The position numbers and the translations under genes are program-made. Of a stretch of 37,419 bases of DNA, positions 1 to 7,861 are shown piece by piece. The notes under the pieces are model-generated. The model did no database searches, was not told where the DNA came from, and saw nothing but the letters and a program-made list of their open reading frames with translations. The stretch comes from Spirochaetota bacterium (GTDB lineage Bacteria > Spirochaetota > Brachyspiria > Brachyspirales > JACRPF01): NCBI GenBank assembly GCA_038043445.1, contig JBBTBY010000152.1, positions 1 through 37,419 of the forward strand, given 5' to 3'. How positions within the stretch are numbered: the first letter of the stretch is position 1; every line of letters starts with the position of its first letter.

Positions 1-55
1 CCGCGGTCAGTCCGCCGAACGCTTTGGTCAGATGCTCCACCGAGAGAAGTTTCAT
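1..55 (-). CDS. livG: Branched-chain amino acid ABC transporter ATPase LivG, N-terminal 18 residues only
   Basis: The first 18 codons read MKLLSVEHLTKAFGGLTA, the typical opening of a LivG-type ABC ATPase, before the Walker A motif that lies beyond the window edge. The start ATG (55-53) overlaps the livM stop TGA (54-52) in an ATGA junction, so it is translationally coupled to livM and is the next gene of the same minus-strand operon. Partial only because the window ends. LivF would be expected next but cannot be seen. Confidence 0.85.
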   Translation of the reverse strand, partial: MKLLSVEHLTKAFGGLTA

Positions 56-1095
56 GGCCGTTTCAACCATCTGCGGAGCGCACCGATATCGGGCCTTCGA
101 AAAAGACCGTCGGGGGAGAACATTATCATGAGTATCATGATGATGCCGAAGAACGCCTCGTCATACGAGCCGAAGAAACCGCGCAGCGAAAGGAAGTTGA
201 GCACAAGGCCGGTGATGAGCGCGCCCCAGACGTTCGCCATGCCGCCGACCGCGACGATGGCGACATAGCGTACCGATTTCGCTATGCTCGCCTCCGAGGG
301 TCCGATGCTCCCGTTGTAATGGGTAAGGAGCGCCCCGCCGACCGCAGCAAGCACCGCACTCAACACGAACACAGAGAGCTTATAGCGTGCGGTGTCAATG
401 CCGATGCTCTCCGCCGCCTGTTCGTCGCCGTGTATCGCCGAAAGCGCACGCCCCGCGCGTGAATTGATGAGATTGATTATCAGGACGAGTGCGCCGATGA
501 GCACCGCCCAGGCGATATAATAGTTCTCGATGCGGTGTGCGCTCTCACCCGATACGGCGAAGGGTCCTATCGGGAATGACGGTACGCCGGAAATGCCGTC
601 GGCCCCGCCGAATATCTTCGTCCCGACGATGAGTTTCGCGACGATGATGCCGAAACCGAGTGTCGCCATGGCGAGATAATGGCCTTTGAGACGGAGTATC
701 GGTATGCCGATGGCGAACGCGATAAGCCCCGCGCTCACCATGGCGCACAGGAGCGCTATCGCCGGTGAAAGATAGACCGTTGCGGTCCCGTACATGTCCG
801 TCCCGGATATCGTCAGATGGAGCATTGCGAGGAGGTGTCCGATGCCGTCATGCACGTTCAGGTTCGTCGTTGTGAGCACGGCGTTGATATAACCGCCGAT
901 GGCGAAGAACGCCGCATGGCCGATGGATATCTGCCCCGCATAGCCCATGAGCAGGCAGAGCCCCAGTATGGGAAGCCCGTAGTAACAGGACATCGTCATC
1001 TGTGTGAGAAGGAAACTGATCCCGAGGAAGTGGAGTACGAGCTGAAGGACGATCACCGCCGCGATAAGTATCAGTACGGGTGCGAAACGCGCCAT
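52..1095 (-). CDS. livM: Branched-chain amino acid ABC transporter permease LivM
   Basis: An inner-membrane permease of 347 residues, about 8-9 hydrophobic segments. The family motif GYAGQISIGHAAFFAIGGY begins near residue 52 and the cytoplasmic coupling region with VAIVAVGGMANVWGALITG lies near residues 277-295, as in LivM. It would pair with LivH as the transmembrane channel for branched-chain or other amino acids, amides or urea; the substrate of the HAAT family cannot be read from the permease. A stretch around residues 75-105 (after GGYINAVL) is somewhat longer than I expect in short family members. Its ATG shares one base with the livH stop (TGATG), and its own stop overlaps livG. Confidence 0.92.
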   Translation of the reverse strand: MARFAPVLILIAAVIVLQLVLHFLGISFLLTQMTMSCYYGLPILGLCLLMGYAGQISIGHAAFFAIGGYINAVLTTTNLNVHDGIGHLLAMLHLTISGTDMYGTATVYLSPAIALLCAMVSAGLIAFAIGIPILRLKGHYLAMATLGFGIIVAKLIVGTKIFGGADGISGVPSFPIGPFAVSGESAHRIENYYIAWAVLIGALVLIINLINSRAGRALSAIHGDEQAAESIGIDTARYKLSVFVLSAVLAAVGGALLTHYNGSIGPSEASIAKSVRYVAIVAVGGMANVWGALITGLVLNFLSLRGFFGSYDEAFFGIIMILMIMFSPDGLFRRPDIGALRRWLKRP

Positions 1096-1985
1096 CAGAA
1101 TTTCCTGAGCGATGATGCCGCTTTATTGCCGAACAGTCCGCTCGGTTTTACGAACAGCAGGATGAGGAGTATGCCGATGGAGATGACATCCTTGAAGGCG
1201 AGGGGGAGAAAGCTTATGCTGAACGCCTCGAGCACGCCGATAAGGATGCCGCCGATGACCGCGCCGATGCTGTTTCCCAGTCCGCCGATGATGGCCACCG
1301 TGAATCCCTTCACGGCGAACGATGTCCCGCAGTCGTATTGCGTCTGGGTGAGCGGCGACACGACGGCACCGGCAGCGGCGCCGATAGCGGCCGCGAGCAT
1401 GAACGAGAGCGTTATCATGTTCTTCGTACTGATGCCGCACAGTCGTGCCGCGTCGGGATCGGATGCGGTCGCACGCATCGAACGCCCGAGCGCGGTATAG
1501 CGGAAGAACAGCGTAAGGAGCGATACGATGAGGGCGCACACACCGAGCACCCAGAACACCTGCGGGGAGATGAACGCCCCGCCGATGTTCACCGATGAGG
1601 TCTCGTCGCCGGAGAAGAAGCGGAGCGATCGTACCTTCTCGTCCCAGATATGCAGCGCCGCCTCCTTGAGGAGTATCGAGATGCCGATGGTGACGATGAT
1701 CATATTGAGGACGGTGGGCTTTTTCATGCGGCGGATGAACACGATATCGACGAGCGCGCCGACGCCGGCGGTTATGATTATCGAGAGCGGTATGGCAAGC
1801 CAGAGCGGCATTATCTTCGAGAAGGTTATCGCTATCATCGCGCCGAGCATGAGGAATTCGCCCTGCGCGAAATTGATTATCCCGGTGGTGTTATAGACGA
1901 TATTGAAACCGATGGCGGCGATGGCATAGATGGAGCCGTTGGTGATGCCTGAAAGCAGGTATTGCAGTATTTGTTCAGGGGGCAT
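1095..1985 (-). CDS. livH: Branched-chain amino acid ABC transporter permease LivH
   Basis: The second integral-membrane permease of the importer, 296 residues. The N-terminus YLLSGITNGSIYAIAAIGF and the following NTTGIINFAQGEFLMLGAM are the diagnostic LivH signature. The C-terminal KGFTVAIIGGLGNSIGAVIGG is the ATPase-contact region. It begins 80 nt downstream of livK, with a terminator-like hairpin in between, and has no strong ribosome binding site. This suggests it is expressed by read-through at a lower level than the binding protein. The order livK-livH-livM-livG is the standard one for this family. Confidence 0.93.
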   Translation of the reverse strand: MPPEQILQYLLSGITNGSIYAIAAIGFNIVYNTTGIINFAQGEFLMLGAMIAITFSKIMPLWLAIPLSIIITAGVGALVDIVFIRRMKKPTVLNMIIVTIGISILLKEAALHIWDEKVRSLRFFSGDETSSVNIGGAFISPQVFWVLGVCALIVSLLTLFFRYTALGRSMRATASDPDAARLCGISTKNMITLSFMLAAAIGAAAGAVVSPLTQTQYDCGTSFAVKGFTVAIIGGLGNSIGAVIGGILIGVLEAFSISFLPLAFKDVISIGILLILLFVKPSGLFGNKAASSLRKF

Positions 1986-2017
1986 ATGCGCACCGCATCG
2001 ATTATTTATCGCATGGT

Positions 2018-2050
2018 AAAAAAAGGCCGGAGAATGATCTCCGGCCTTTT
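2018..2050 (-). terminator. Intercistronic hairpin between livK and livH
   Basis: A 9-bp perfect stem GGCCGGAGA (2025-2033), loop ATGA, and TCTCCGGCC (2038-2046), flanked by an A-run on the left and TTTT on the right. Read on the minus strand it follows the livK stop and ends in seven U residues, a classic intrinsic terminator. Because livHMG lie downstream without an obvious promoter of their own, it probably acts as a partial terminator that keeps binding protein in excess. Confidence 0.85.
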
Positions 2051-2065
2051 GTATTCATACGCAGC

Positions 2066-3199
2066 TTATTCTTTGTAGAGGACGAACTTGCCGTCCTTAA
2101 CGGTCAGGAGCGAGAGCGAGTCCATGCCGAGACCGCTGTGATCGGTCGGCGAGTAATTGAAGATGCCGCCGGTGCCGGGGAATCCCTTGAGGTTCTCAAT
2201 GGCGGCGCGGACCCTGTCCTTCTCGGTGCTGCCCGCTTTCTTCATGGCTTCGGTGAGAATAAGGATGGCATCATAGGCATGTCCGCCGAAGGTGCTCACA
2301 TCCTCCTTGAACTTTGCTTCGTAATCTTTCTTATACTTCTGGAGCACCGCTTTCTGCGGGTCCTTGTCGGAGAGCTGATCGGCGACGAAAATGCGGCCGC
2401 AGGGGAAAACGATGCCTTCGCCCGCCTTGCCCGCTTCCGATGCGTATTTCAGATTGCCGAAACCGTGGCTCTGGAAGAGCGGCACGTTCATGTTGAGCTG
2501 TTTCATGTTCTTCGGGATGATGGACTGTGCGGGTTCGATGGACCAGTTGACGACGGCCTGAACGTTCAACGCCTTGATCTTGGTGAGCACGGCGGTAAGG
2601 TCGGTGGCCTGTTTGTCGAACACTTCGCTGATGAGTATCGTGATGCCGGAGCCGGCGGCGAGTGCTTCAAGCTGCGCCTTGCCGGATTTGCCGAAGCCGG
2701 TGTTCGCGGAAAGGACGCCTATCTTCGTAAGCCCTTTCTTCTTCATGGTGTTGAATATCCATTTCACAACATCGCTGTCCTTCTGCGGTGTTTTGAACAC
2801 CCATGACGCGAGGGGATTGACGATGGCGTCCGCGGCGGCGCAGGATATCAGTATCGTTTTCGCTTCTTCGCAGATCTTCTTGATCGCGAGCGATTCGCCG
2901 CTCGTTGTGGGCCCTATGATGGCGAACACCTTGTCCTCGTCGATGAGCTGTTTCGCGAACGAGACCGCTTTTTCCGGCGATCCTTCCGAGTCCTTGATGA
3001 CGAGGGCGAGATTGTCCCCGTTGATGCCGCCCTGTGCGTTGATCTGTTCGACGAGCATCTGTGCGGTCTTCTGTTCCGGCGCGCCGAGGAACGATGCAGG
3101 GCCGGTGACGGCGAATATCGCACCGATCTTGACTGTCTTTCCCGCAGCGGCCAGCGGCAGTACCGCTATGACGCACAGGAGTACGATGGCTTTTTTCAT
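2066..3199 (-). CDS. livK: Amino-acid ABC transporter periplasmic substrate-binding protein (LivK/LivJ type)
   Basis: A 377-residue type I periplasmic binding protein. Residues 1-19 form a signal peptide (KK, then a hydrophobic core ending AAAG) without a lipobox cysteine, so it should be a soluble periplasmic protein. The mature start KTVKIGAIFAVTGPASFLG and the later AIIGPTTSGESLAIKKI are hallmarks of the Leu/Ile/Val-binding family (peripla_BP_6). A good Shine-Dalgarno (GGAGGT) precedes the ATG. It heads the minus-strand liv operon and is transcribed divergently from the pfkB operon. The ligand could be branched-chain amino acids, other neutral amino acids, amides or urea; I cannot decide from sequence. 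Confidence 0.9.
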   Translation of the reverse strand: MKKAIVLLCVIAVLPLAAAGKTVKIGAIFAVTGPASFLGAPEQKTAQMLVEQINAQGGINGDNLALVIKDSEGSPEKAVSFAKQLIDEDKVFAIIGPTTSGESLAIKKICEEAKTILISCAAADAIVNPLASWVFKTPQKDSDVVKWIFNTMKKKGLTKIGVLSANTGFGKSGKAQLEALAAGSGITILISEVFDKQATDLTAVLTKIKALNVQAVVNWSIEPAQSIIPKNMKQLNMNVPLFQSHGFGNLKYASEAGKAGEGIVFPCGRIFVADQLSDKDPQKAVLQKYKKDYEAKFKEDVSTFGGHAYDAILILTEAMKKAGSTEKDRVRAAIENLKGFPGTGGIFNYSPTDHSGLGMDSLSLLTVKDGKFVLYKE

Positions 3200-3247
3200 G
3201 TTACCTCCGAATTGGTTACTGGATACCCAGACTTTTTCTGGACGCTG

Positions 3248-3276
3248 ACTATATCACAGGAAAGCCCAAAATGCAA
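3248..3276 (-). promoter_or_regulatory. Promoter of livK
   Basis: On the minus strand there is a -35 TTGCAT (3276-3271), a 17-nt spacer and a -10 TATAGT (3253-3248), about 49 nt before the livK start. The -35 box is part of a dyad shared with the divergent pfkB promoter. Confidence 0.65.
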
Positions 3277-3289
3277 TGTGCGATTGCAT
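3271..3289. promoter_or_regulatory. Inverted repeat spanning both divergent -35 boxes (livK / pfkB)
   Basis: ATGCAAT, 5 nt (GTGCG), ATTGCAT: a perfect 7-bp dyad. One arm contains the livK -35 box and the other the pfkB -35 box, both TTGCAT. A protein bound here would cover both promoters at once. It may also simply reflect the symmetry of two back-to-back -35 boxes. Confidence 0.5.
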
Positions 3290-3312
3290 TCACCGCAGTT
3301 TGACGGTATAAT
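3284..3312 (+). promoter_or_regulatory. Promoter of the pfkB-panD operon
   Basis: -35 TTGCAT (3284-3289), a 17-nt spacer, and a perfect -10 TATAAT (3307-3312), followed by a leader of about 30 nt and the AAGGA ribosome binding site (3337-3341). Confidence 0.75.
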
Positions 3313-3349
3313 AGCCGGCACAAATACTGCACACAAAAAGGAAGCATGC

Positions 3350-4264
3350 ATGGCTATTGTAGTCGTCGGTTCGGTAGCGCTCGATACGGTAAAGACGCCG
3401 AAAGGGACCATGTCCCGCGGCCTCGGCGGGAGCGCGCTCCATTTCTCGAATGCGGCAAGCATTCTCCACCCCATAAAGCTCGTCGGCGTCGTCGGCGATG
3501 ATTTCCCAGCCGAAGGGATGACGTTCTTCTCCGAGAAGGGCATCGATACCGTCGGGCTTGAACGCGTATCGGGAAAGACGTTCCATTGGGAAGGCTATTA
3601 CGAGAACGATATGAGCGTCGCCCATACGGTGAACACGGAGCTTAATGTGTTCGCGGCGTTCTCCCCGAAGATACCGGATTCATACAAGAAAGAAAAATAT
3701 CTCTTCCTTGCGAACATCGACCCTGTGCTCCAGCGTTCGGTGCTGGAAGCGATGGGAAAGCTCGATTGCTCGGTCATGGATACGATGAATTACTGGATAG
3801 ACACGAAAAAGTCCGACGTGCTCGATGTCATCTCCCGCGTCGATATCGCGCTTCTCAATGATCAGGAGGCGCGTTCGTTGACGGGCGAGAAGAACCTTAT
3901 TGCCGCAGCGAAACAGCTTATCACGAAAGGGCTCACGTATGCCGTGATCAAGAAGGGCGAACACGGAGCTATCGTCGTCGGGAAGGACGAATATTTCGCC
4001 ACTGTGTCTTTTCCGGTGGAGAACGTCGTCGACCCGACGGGCGCCGGGGACAGCTTTGCCGGCGGCCTCGTGAGCTATCTTGCGCATGAAAAGAAGCTCG
4101 ATGGGAAGACGATACGAAAAGCGATGCTCTATGCCACCGCGGTAGCGTCGTTCAATGTGGAGGCGTTCAGCATCGAAGGGCTCCGCCGTGTTGCGAAAAA
4201 GGATATCTCGTCGCGGATAGAGCGTATACGCGGCATTACCGAGGTAGGGGAGATACGCCTTTGA
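3350..4264 (+). CDS. PfkB-family sugar/nucleoside kinase
   Basis: A 304-residue cytoplasmic ribokinase-fold kinase. The N-terminal motif [11 protein letters not shown] with the LGGSALHFS di-glycine hinge (residues 25-33) and the C-terminal [12 protein letters not shown] (residues 228-239) with catalytic base Asp234 are all present, so it should be an active ATP-dependent kinase. Substrate is not readable; close look-alikes are annotated simply as sugar kinase or adenosine-kinase-like. I chose the ATG at 3350 because AAGGA lies 8 nt upstream and the protein then starts directly at strand beta-1 ([12 protein letters not shown]). The stop overlaps the TTG start of panD, so the two are translationally coupled. 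Confidence 0.88.
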   Translation: MAIVVVGSVALDTVKTPKGTMSRGLGGSALHFSNAASILHPIKLVGVVGDDFPAEGMTFFSEKGIDTVGLERVSGKTFHWEGYYENDMSVAHTVNTELNVFAAFSPKIPDSYKKEKYLFLANIDPVLQRSVLEAMGKLDCSVMDTMNYWIDTKKSDVLDVISRVDIALLNDQEARSLTGEKNLIAAAKQLITKGLTYAVIKKGEHGAIVVGKDEYFATVSFPVENVVDPTGAGDSFAGGLVSYLAHEKKLDGKTIRKAMLYATAVASFNVEAFSIEGLRRVAKKDISSRIERIRGITEVGEIRL

Positions 4265-4611
4265 CGCGTGAGATGCTGAAATCGAAGATACATCGCGCCG
4301 TTATTACCGACGCGAACGTGGATTATGTCGGATCGATAACCATCGACGAGGACCTCATGGACGCCGCCGACCTCATCGAGAACGAGAAGGTGATGGTGGC
4401 CGATGTGAACAACGGTGAACGCTTCGAGACGTATGTCATAACGGGCAGGCGCGGCTCGGGCGTCATCTGCATCAACGGCGCGGCAGCGCATCTTGTGGCG
4501 CTGGGCGATCGCATCATCATCATGGCGTTCACGTGGCTCGAAGACCCCCACGGGCGTGCGCATAAGCCCGCGCTCGTGTTCGTCGATGAAAAGAACCGGA
4601 AAAAGCACTGA
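4261..4611 (+). CDS. panD: Aspartate 1-decarboxylase (pyruvoyl enzyme)
   Basis: Converts L-aspartate to beta-alanine for pantothenate and CoA synthesis. 116 residues. With the TTG at 4261 as start, numbering matches the E. coli enzyme exactly: self-cleavage site Gly24-Ser25 (within YVGSITID), Lys9, Arg54 and Tyr58 are all in place. This supports both the function and the unusual start codon. The TTG overlaps the pfkB stop in a TTGA junction, with an AGGGGAG purine run upstream. Residues 71-76 ([10 protein letters not shown] region) match the family. It would be made as a zymogen and processed to a pyruvoyl-bearing alpha chain. Confidence 0.93.
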   Translation: MTREMLKSKIHRAVITDANVDYVGSITIDEDLMDAADLIENEKVMVADVNNGERFETYVITGRRGSGVICINGAAAHLVALGDRIIIMAFTWLEDPHGRAHKPALVFVDEKNRKKH

Positions 4612-4612
4612 T

Positions 4613-6100
4613 ATGGGAAAGACGCTTCTCATTGTCGATCATGTGGGCGTAACGAAGTACGCCTATGGGACTATCGGTACTGCGTCCATTCCCGACATCA
4701 TCGCGCGTCGCGCGCGTGTCATGGCGGAGCGTCTTTCGGCGGACATTGCCGTTGTCGCGCTCCCGGACAGCGTCAGCCGTGTCGAGAACGCGAAGCGGCA
4801 TGTGCTTACGGATATGACCGCGAAGGGATATCTCGCGCTCATCTCGGAGATATCCGACGGTTACAGCGACATCGTTCACATGAAGGCGGATATGCCGTTC
4901 GCCGATGCCGATGAGGCCGTCCGTGCGCTTGCACTGCACAATGAGAATTTCGCGTACTATACCTACGGCGAGAACTATCCCGTCGGCGTCCTTCCCCGCA
5001 TCTACAAGCGCGGTACGCTCGAGCGTCTGTCGCTCCTTGTCGAAGAGAAGAAGCTCCCGCTGTCCTATGACATCATCCACGAAACGGTGTTCATCGATCC
5101 GAATTTCTTCGAGATAGAAGTGTCGCTCTCAAAGGATGATATGCGGTACTACCGGCTTTCGTTCCGTGCCGATACGAAGCGCAATGTGCTCCTCATCGAA
5201 CGCGTCGGCGGCGCCGATCCGTCGCTCGCATACAATGATGCGGCGAAGAACGTCCTTCGCGATGCGGCACTGCGCAGGACGCTCCCGGCATATGTGGAAA
5301 TAGAACTGACCACCGAGCGTGATGTGTGGCCGGTGACCATGCCGCCGGAAACATCATCCCGCCCGAAAGCCGCGTTCACCCGCGATTCCTTCGCCCGCGC
5401 CTGCGATACGATCGCCGCACTGTGCGACGATGTGCATCTCTCGCTCTCACTATACGGCGAGCCGCTCATGCATGCGGAGGTCCGCGGCTGCATAGAGGAG
5501 GCGCTGAAACGCGGTTTCACCGTGTACCTGGAAACGAACGGCATGAAATTCGATGCCACTTTCGCCGACTGGGTGCTCTCGCTGAAAGAACCGCGCCTGA
5601 AGACCATATTCCATCTGGACACCATCGATACCGCCCTGTATGCGAGGCTGTATCGCGGCGGCGATCTCGGCATCGTGCTCGCGAACATCGAATACTATCT
5701 CATGCGCGACAATAAGAACGCGTATGTGCAGATACGGAAAATGAAGGATAATTTCGATCACCTTATGGCCTTCTATCAGTATTTCGAGAAATTCGACGCG
5801 CAGATAATACTCCAGAAATACGACAGCTGCCGCGGGAAGATGAAAGGGCGCGAAGTGGGCGATCTCTCTCCGCTCGTCCATGTCGGCTGCTGGCATGTGG
5901 CGCGCGACCTCGCCGTGTTCGCCGACGGGAGCGTGCGTCTGTGCAAAGAGGATATCGCCGCTGAGCGGGTGATCGGGAGCATCCACACTGATGAGCTCCA
6001 TGCCCTGTGGAAGCGCATGGATGACGATTACCGCGCGACCGTTACACGATCGCACCCGTTCTGTGCCGACTGTGACGAATGGTATATCTATAATTTCTAG
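4613..6100 (+). CDS. Spirochaete-type SPASM protein: nucleotidyltransferase-like N-terminus plus radical-SAM fold lacking the cluster cysteines
   Basis: A 495-residue protein that I read as three parts. Residues 1-220 resemble a SpsF/NeuA-like GT-A nucleotidyltransferase: KADMPFADADEAVRAL (91-106) and NYPVGVLPRIYKRGTLERL (121-139) follow the D-x-P-x-x-D and YPxG...L pattern, with an RLSF/DT-like end near 181-188. Residues 228-400 resemble a radical-SAM barrel: YGEPLMH (281-287) and YLETNG (305-310) are the usual SAM-site motifs. However, the place where CxxxCxxC should stand (237-244) reads D, V and P at the three cysteine positions. Residues 426-487 keep the SPASM cysteines C426, C444, C484 and C487. 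I remember a family called spiro-SPASM with this organisation; that name is from memory. It is probably not a normal radical-SAM enzyme. It starts one base after the panD stop. Confidence 0.75.
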   Translation: MGKTLLIVDHVGVTKYAYGTIGTASIPDIIARRARVMAERLSADIAVVALPDSVSRVENAKRHVLTDMTAKGYLALISEISDGYSDIVHMKADMPFADADEAVRALALHNENFAYYTYGENYPVGVLPRIYKRGTLERLSLLVEEKKLPLSYDIIHETVFIDPNFFEIEVSLSKDDMRYYRLSFRADTKRNVLLIERVGGADPSLAYNDAAKNVLRDAALRRTLPAYVEIELTTERDVWPVTMPPETSSRPKAAFTRDSFARACDTIAALCDDVHLSLSLYGEPLMHAEVRGCIEEALKRGFTVYLETNGMKFDATFADWVLSLKEPRLKTIFHLDTIDTALYARLYRGGDLGIVLANIEYYLMRDNKNAYVQIRKMKDNFDHLMAFYQYFEKFDAQIILQKYDSCRGKMKGREVGDLSPLVHVGCWHVARDLAVFADGSVRLCKEDIAAERVIGSIHTDELHALWKRMDDDYRATVTRSHPFCADCDEWYIYNF

Positions 6101-6108
6101 GGGCGCCA

Positions 6109-6534
6109 GTGTTCGATACGCCGATAACCTATCTTTTCGCTATTCTTGCTGCCGGCGGTTTTTCCGCGGTGGTGCGCTTCGCGTTCTCGCTTTTGCCGGC
6201 GGTGGTCCGCACGCGTGAAATGCTTTCCGCATGCCCTGCGGTGCGTACCGTTCCCGGTATTGCGGACATCGTGTTCCGCGAGGCGATCGCCGCCATGGAG
6301 ATAATGCTCATCGCCGCGGTGTTCATTTTCGTCCGCTGGTCGCTCCCGTTCGACGGGGTGGCGCGCGGTATTCTCTATGCGGCGGCGGTCATCGTGCTTG
6401 AGACCGTTCCGCATATCGTGGCCCTCGCCCTCGATACATCGTATCCGAGGACGCTCCTCCTGCAGCAGGCCGCCCGCGACGCGCTTGCACGGCTGGCGAT
6501 GGGGCTTGCGCTCGGCGCGATCATAGAGGGGTGA
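6109..6534 (+). CDS. Small integral membrane protein of unknown function
   Basis: I do not recognise a family. 141 residues, starting at a GTG (6109) eight nt after the SPASM-protein stop, with GGGGCG just upstream. Three to four hydrophobic segments are visible: about residues 7-29, 57-78, 84-106 and a weaker one at 125-138. Loops are short and contain several arginines. Its position as the next gene in the pfkB-panD-SPASM operon suggests shared expression, but no functional link can be read. Confidence 0.65.
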   Translation: MFDTPITYLFAILAAGGFSAVVRFAFSLLPAVVRTREMLSACPAVRTVPGIADIVFREAIAAMEIMLIAAVFIFVRWSLPFDGVARGILYAAAVIVLETVPHIVALALDTSYPRTLLLQQAARDALARLAMGLALGAIIEG

Positions 6535-6579
6535 TCTGTATAGGATGGTGCATCGATAATGCCACCGGAGGTCATTTCC

Positions 6580-6684
6580 ATGAATGGAGAGAGACTTCAG
6601 ACTACTGACACATCGTATTACGGAACGCCCGCTCCTCGCGAGGAAAAGGAACTGTATCGGCTGCTCGCATCGGGACTGAAATGA
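6580..6684 (+). CDS. Possible 34-residue peptide
   Basis: A short reading frame MNGERLQTTDTSY... ending ...LLASGLK, preceded by a strong GGAGG (6567-6571) eight nt before the ATG. An in-frame ATG at 6559 would add seven residues. It sits 45 nt after the membrane protein on the same strand and ends just before the convergent aminotransferase gene (stop at 6688). It is hydrophilic, with no motif known to me. The ribosome binding site is the main argument; it could still be chance. Confidence 0.4.
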   Translation: MNGERLQTTDTSYYGTPAPREEKELYRLLASGLK

Positions 6685-6687
6685 TCA

Positions 6688-7851
6688 CTATCCCTTGAAC
6701 ATGCGGCAGACTTTCGTGAAAGCGCGTATGACGCGCTGTACGTCGGCATCGCTCAGTTTAGCATAGAGCGGTATGGCAAGATTCCTCTGGTAGTGATCCT
6801 CTGCGGCAGGATAGTCCCCCTGCTTATAGCCGAAATTCTTCCGATAATATGGCTGCGTATGCACGGGGATGTACAGCACTTGCGATCCGATGCCTTCCTT
6901 GGAAAGCGCATCCATGAAAGCCTCGCGCGATACGCCCAGAGCATTGAAGTCTATCTCAAGCGCATAGAGATGATACGGTGAGAATGCGTATTCCTTCTCT
7001 ACCGGTATACGGACATGGGGCGTGCCGTCGAACGCTTCGTCGTATCTCTTCACGATGCTGCGTTTGCGGCGGATGAAGGAGTCAAGATCGGAAAGCTGCG
7101 ATGCGAGGAGCATGGCCTGATAGTCGGTGATGCGGTAATTGAACCCAAGACGATGCTGTTCGTACCACCAGCGCCCTTCATGCTTTTCCATGCGCGCCTT
7201 GTCGCGTGTGAGCCCGTGCGAACGAAGCTCGCGGAGCACGTGATACCACTCTTCGTTGTTCGTGACCACCGCGCCGCCTTCGCCCGCGGTCATGTTCTTT
7301 ACCGCGTGGAACGAGAACACGCACATATCGCTGCGCGTGAGCGCGCCGATCTTTTTTCCGCGATAGCTTCCGCCGACAGCATGCGCCGCGTCCTCGATGA
7401 TGATGAGCTTTCTTTTCTTCGCGATGGCGTGTATCGCGTCCATATCGCAGGGGTGTCCTGCATAATGCACCGGCACAATCACCTTCGTCTTCCGCGTGAT
7501 GCGGCGTTCAATCTGTGCGGGTGATATGTTCTTCGTCTCGGGATCGATGTCGGCGAACACCGGTTTCGCCCCGGCATAGCAGATGGAATTCGCTGATGCG
7601 AGGAAGGTGTTCGGTGTCGTGATGCCTTCGTCGCCGGGTTTTATCCCCGCAGCGAGCATCGCGATATGAAGCCCCGCGGATGCCGATGAAACGACCACTG
7701 CATACTTTGCGCCGGTATACTCGCGGAGCTTTTCCTCGAAGTGTTCGATATGCCATCCGGTAGTGATGAAATCGTCCCGGAGCGCTTTGACGACGGTCCG
7801 TATATCCTTCTCGCGTATCCATTGGCGGGAATAGGGGAGTATCTTCTTCAT
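6688..7851 (-). CDS. DegT/DnrJ/EryC1/StrS aminotransferase, PseC-like
   Basis: A PLP-dependent sugar aminotransferase of 387 residues. The N-terminal PYSRQWI...FITTG, TTPNTFLASANS (78-89), VPVHYAGHPCDMDAI (126-140), IIEDAAHAVGGSY (151-163) and SFHAVKNMTAGEGG (180-193) track the PseC subfamily closely. Lys185 is the predicted Schiff-base lysine and Asp154 the pyridine-nitrogen partner. PseC makes UDP-4-amino-4,6-dideoxy-N-acetyl-altrosamine for pseudaminic acid, used on flagellins or surface glycans; other 4-aminosugar transaminases are possible. No pseB, pseF, pseG, pseH or pseI lies in the window. It starts 10 nt after the GH57 gene stop, with GGAGC as ribosome binding site, so the two form an operon. 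Confidence 0.85.
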   Translation of the reverse strand: MKKILPYSRQWIREKDIRTVVKALRDDFITTGWHIEHFEEKLREYTGAKYAVVVSSASAGLHIAMLAAGIKPGDEGITTPNTFLASANSICYAGAKPVFADIDPETKNISPAQIERRITRKTKVIVPVHYAGHPCDMDAIHAIAKKRKLIIIEDAAHAVGGSYRGKKIGALTRSDMCVFSFHAVKNMTAGEGGAVVTNNEEWYHVLRELRSHGLTRDKARMEKHEGRWWYEQHRLGFNYRITDYQAMLLASQLSDLDSFIRRKRSIVKRYDEAFDGTPHVRIPVEKEYAFSPYHLYALEIDFNALGVSREAFMDALSKEGIGSQVLYIPVHTQPYYRKNFGYKQGDYPAAEDHYQRNLAIPLYAKLSDADVQRVIRAFTKVCRMFKG

Positions 7852-7861
7852 CGGAGCTCCG

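Noticed and set aside
3301-3312. TTGACG directly next to TATAAT as the pfkB -35 box
   Set aside because: There is no spacer between them; the TTGCAT at 3284 with 17 nt is the workable -35 box.
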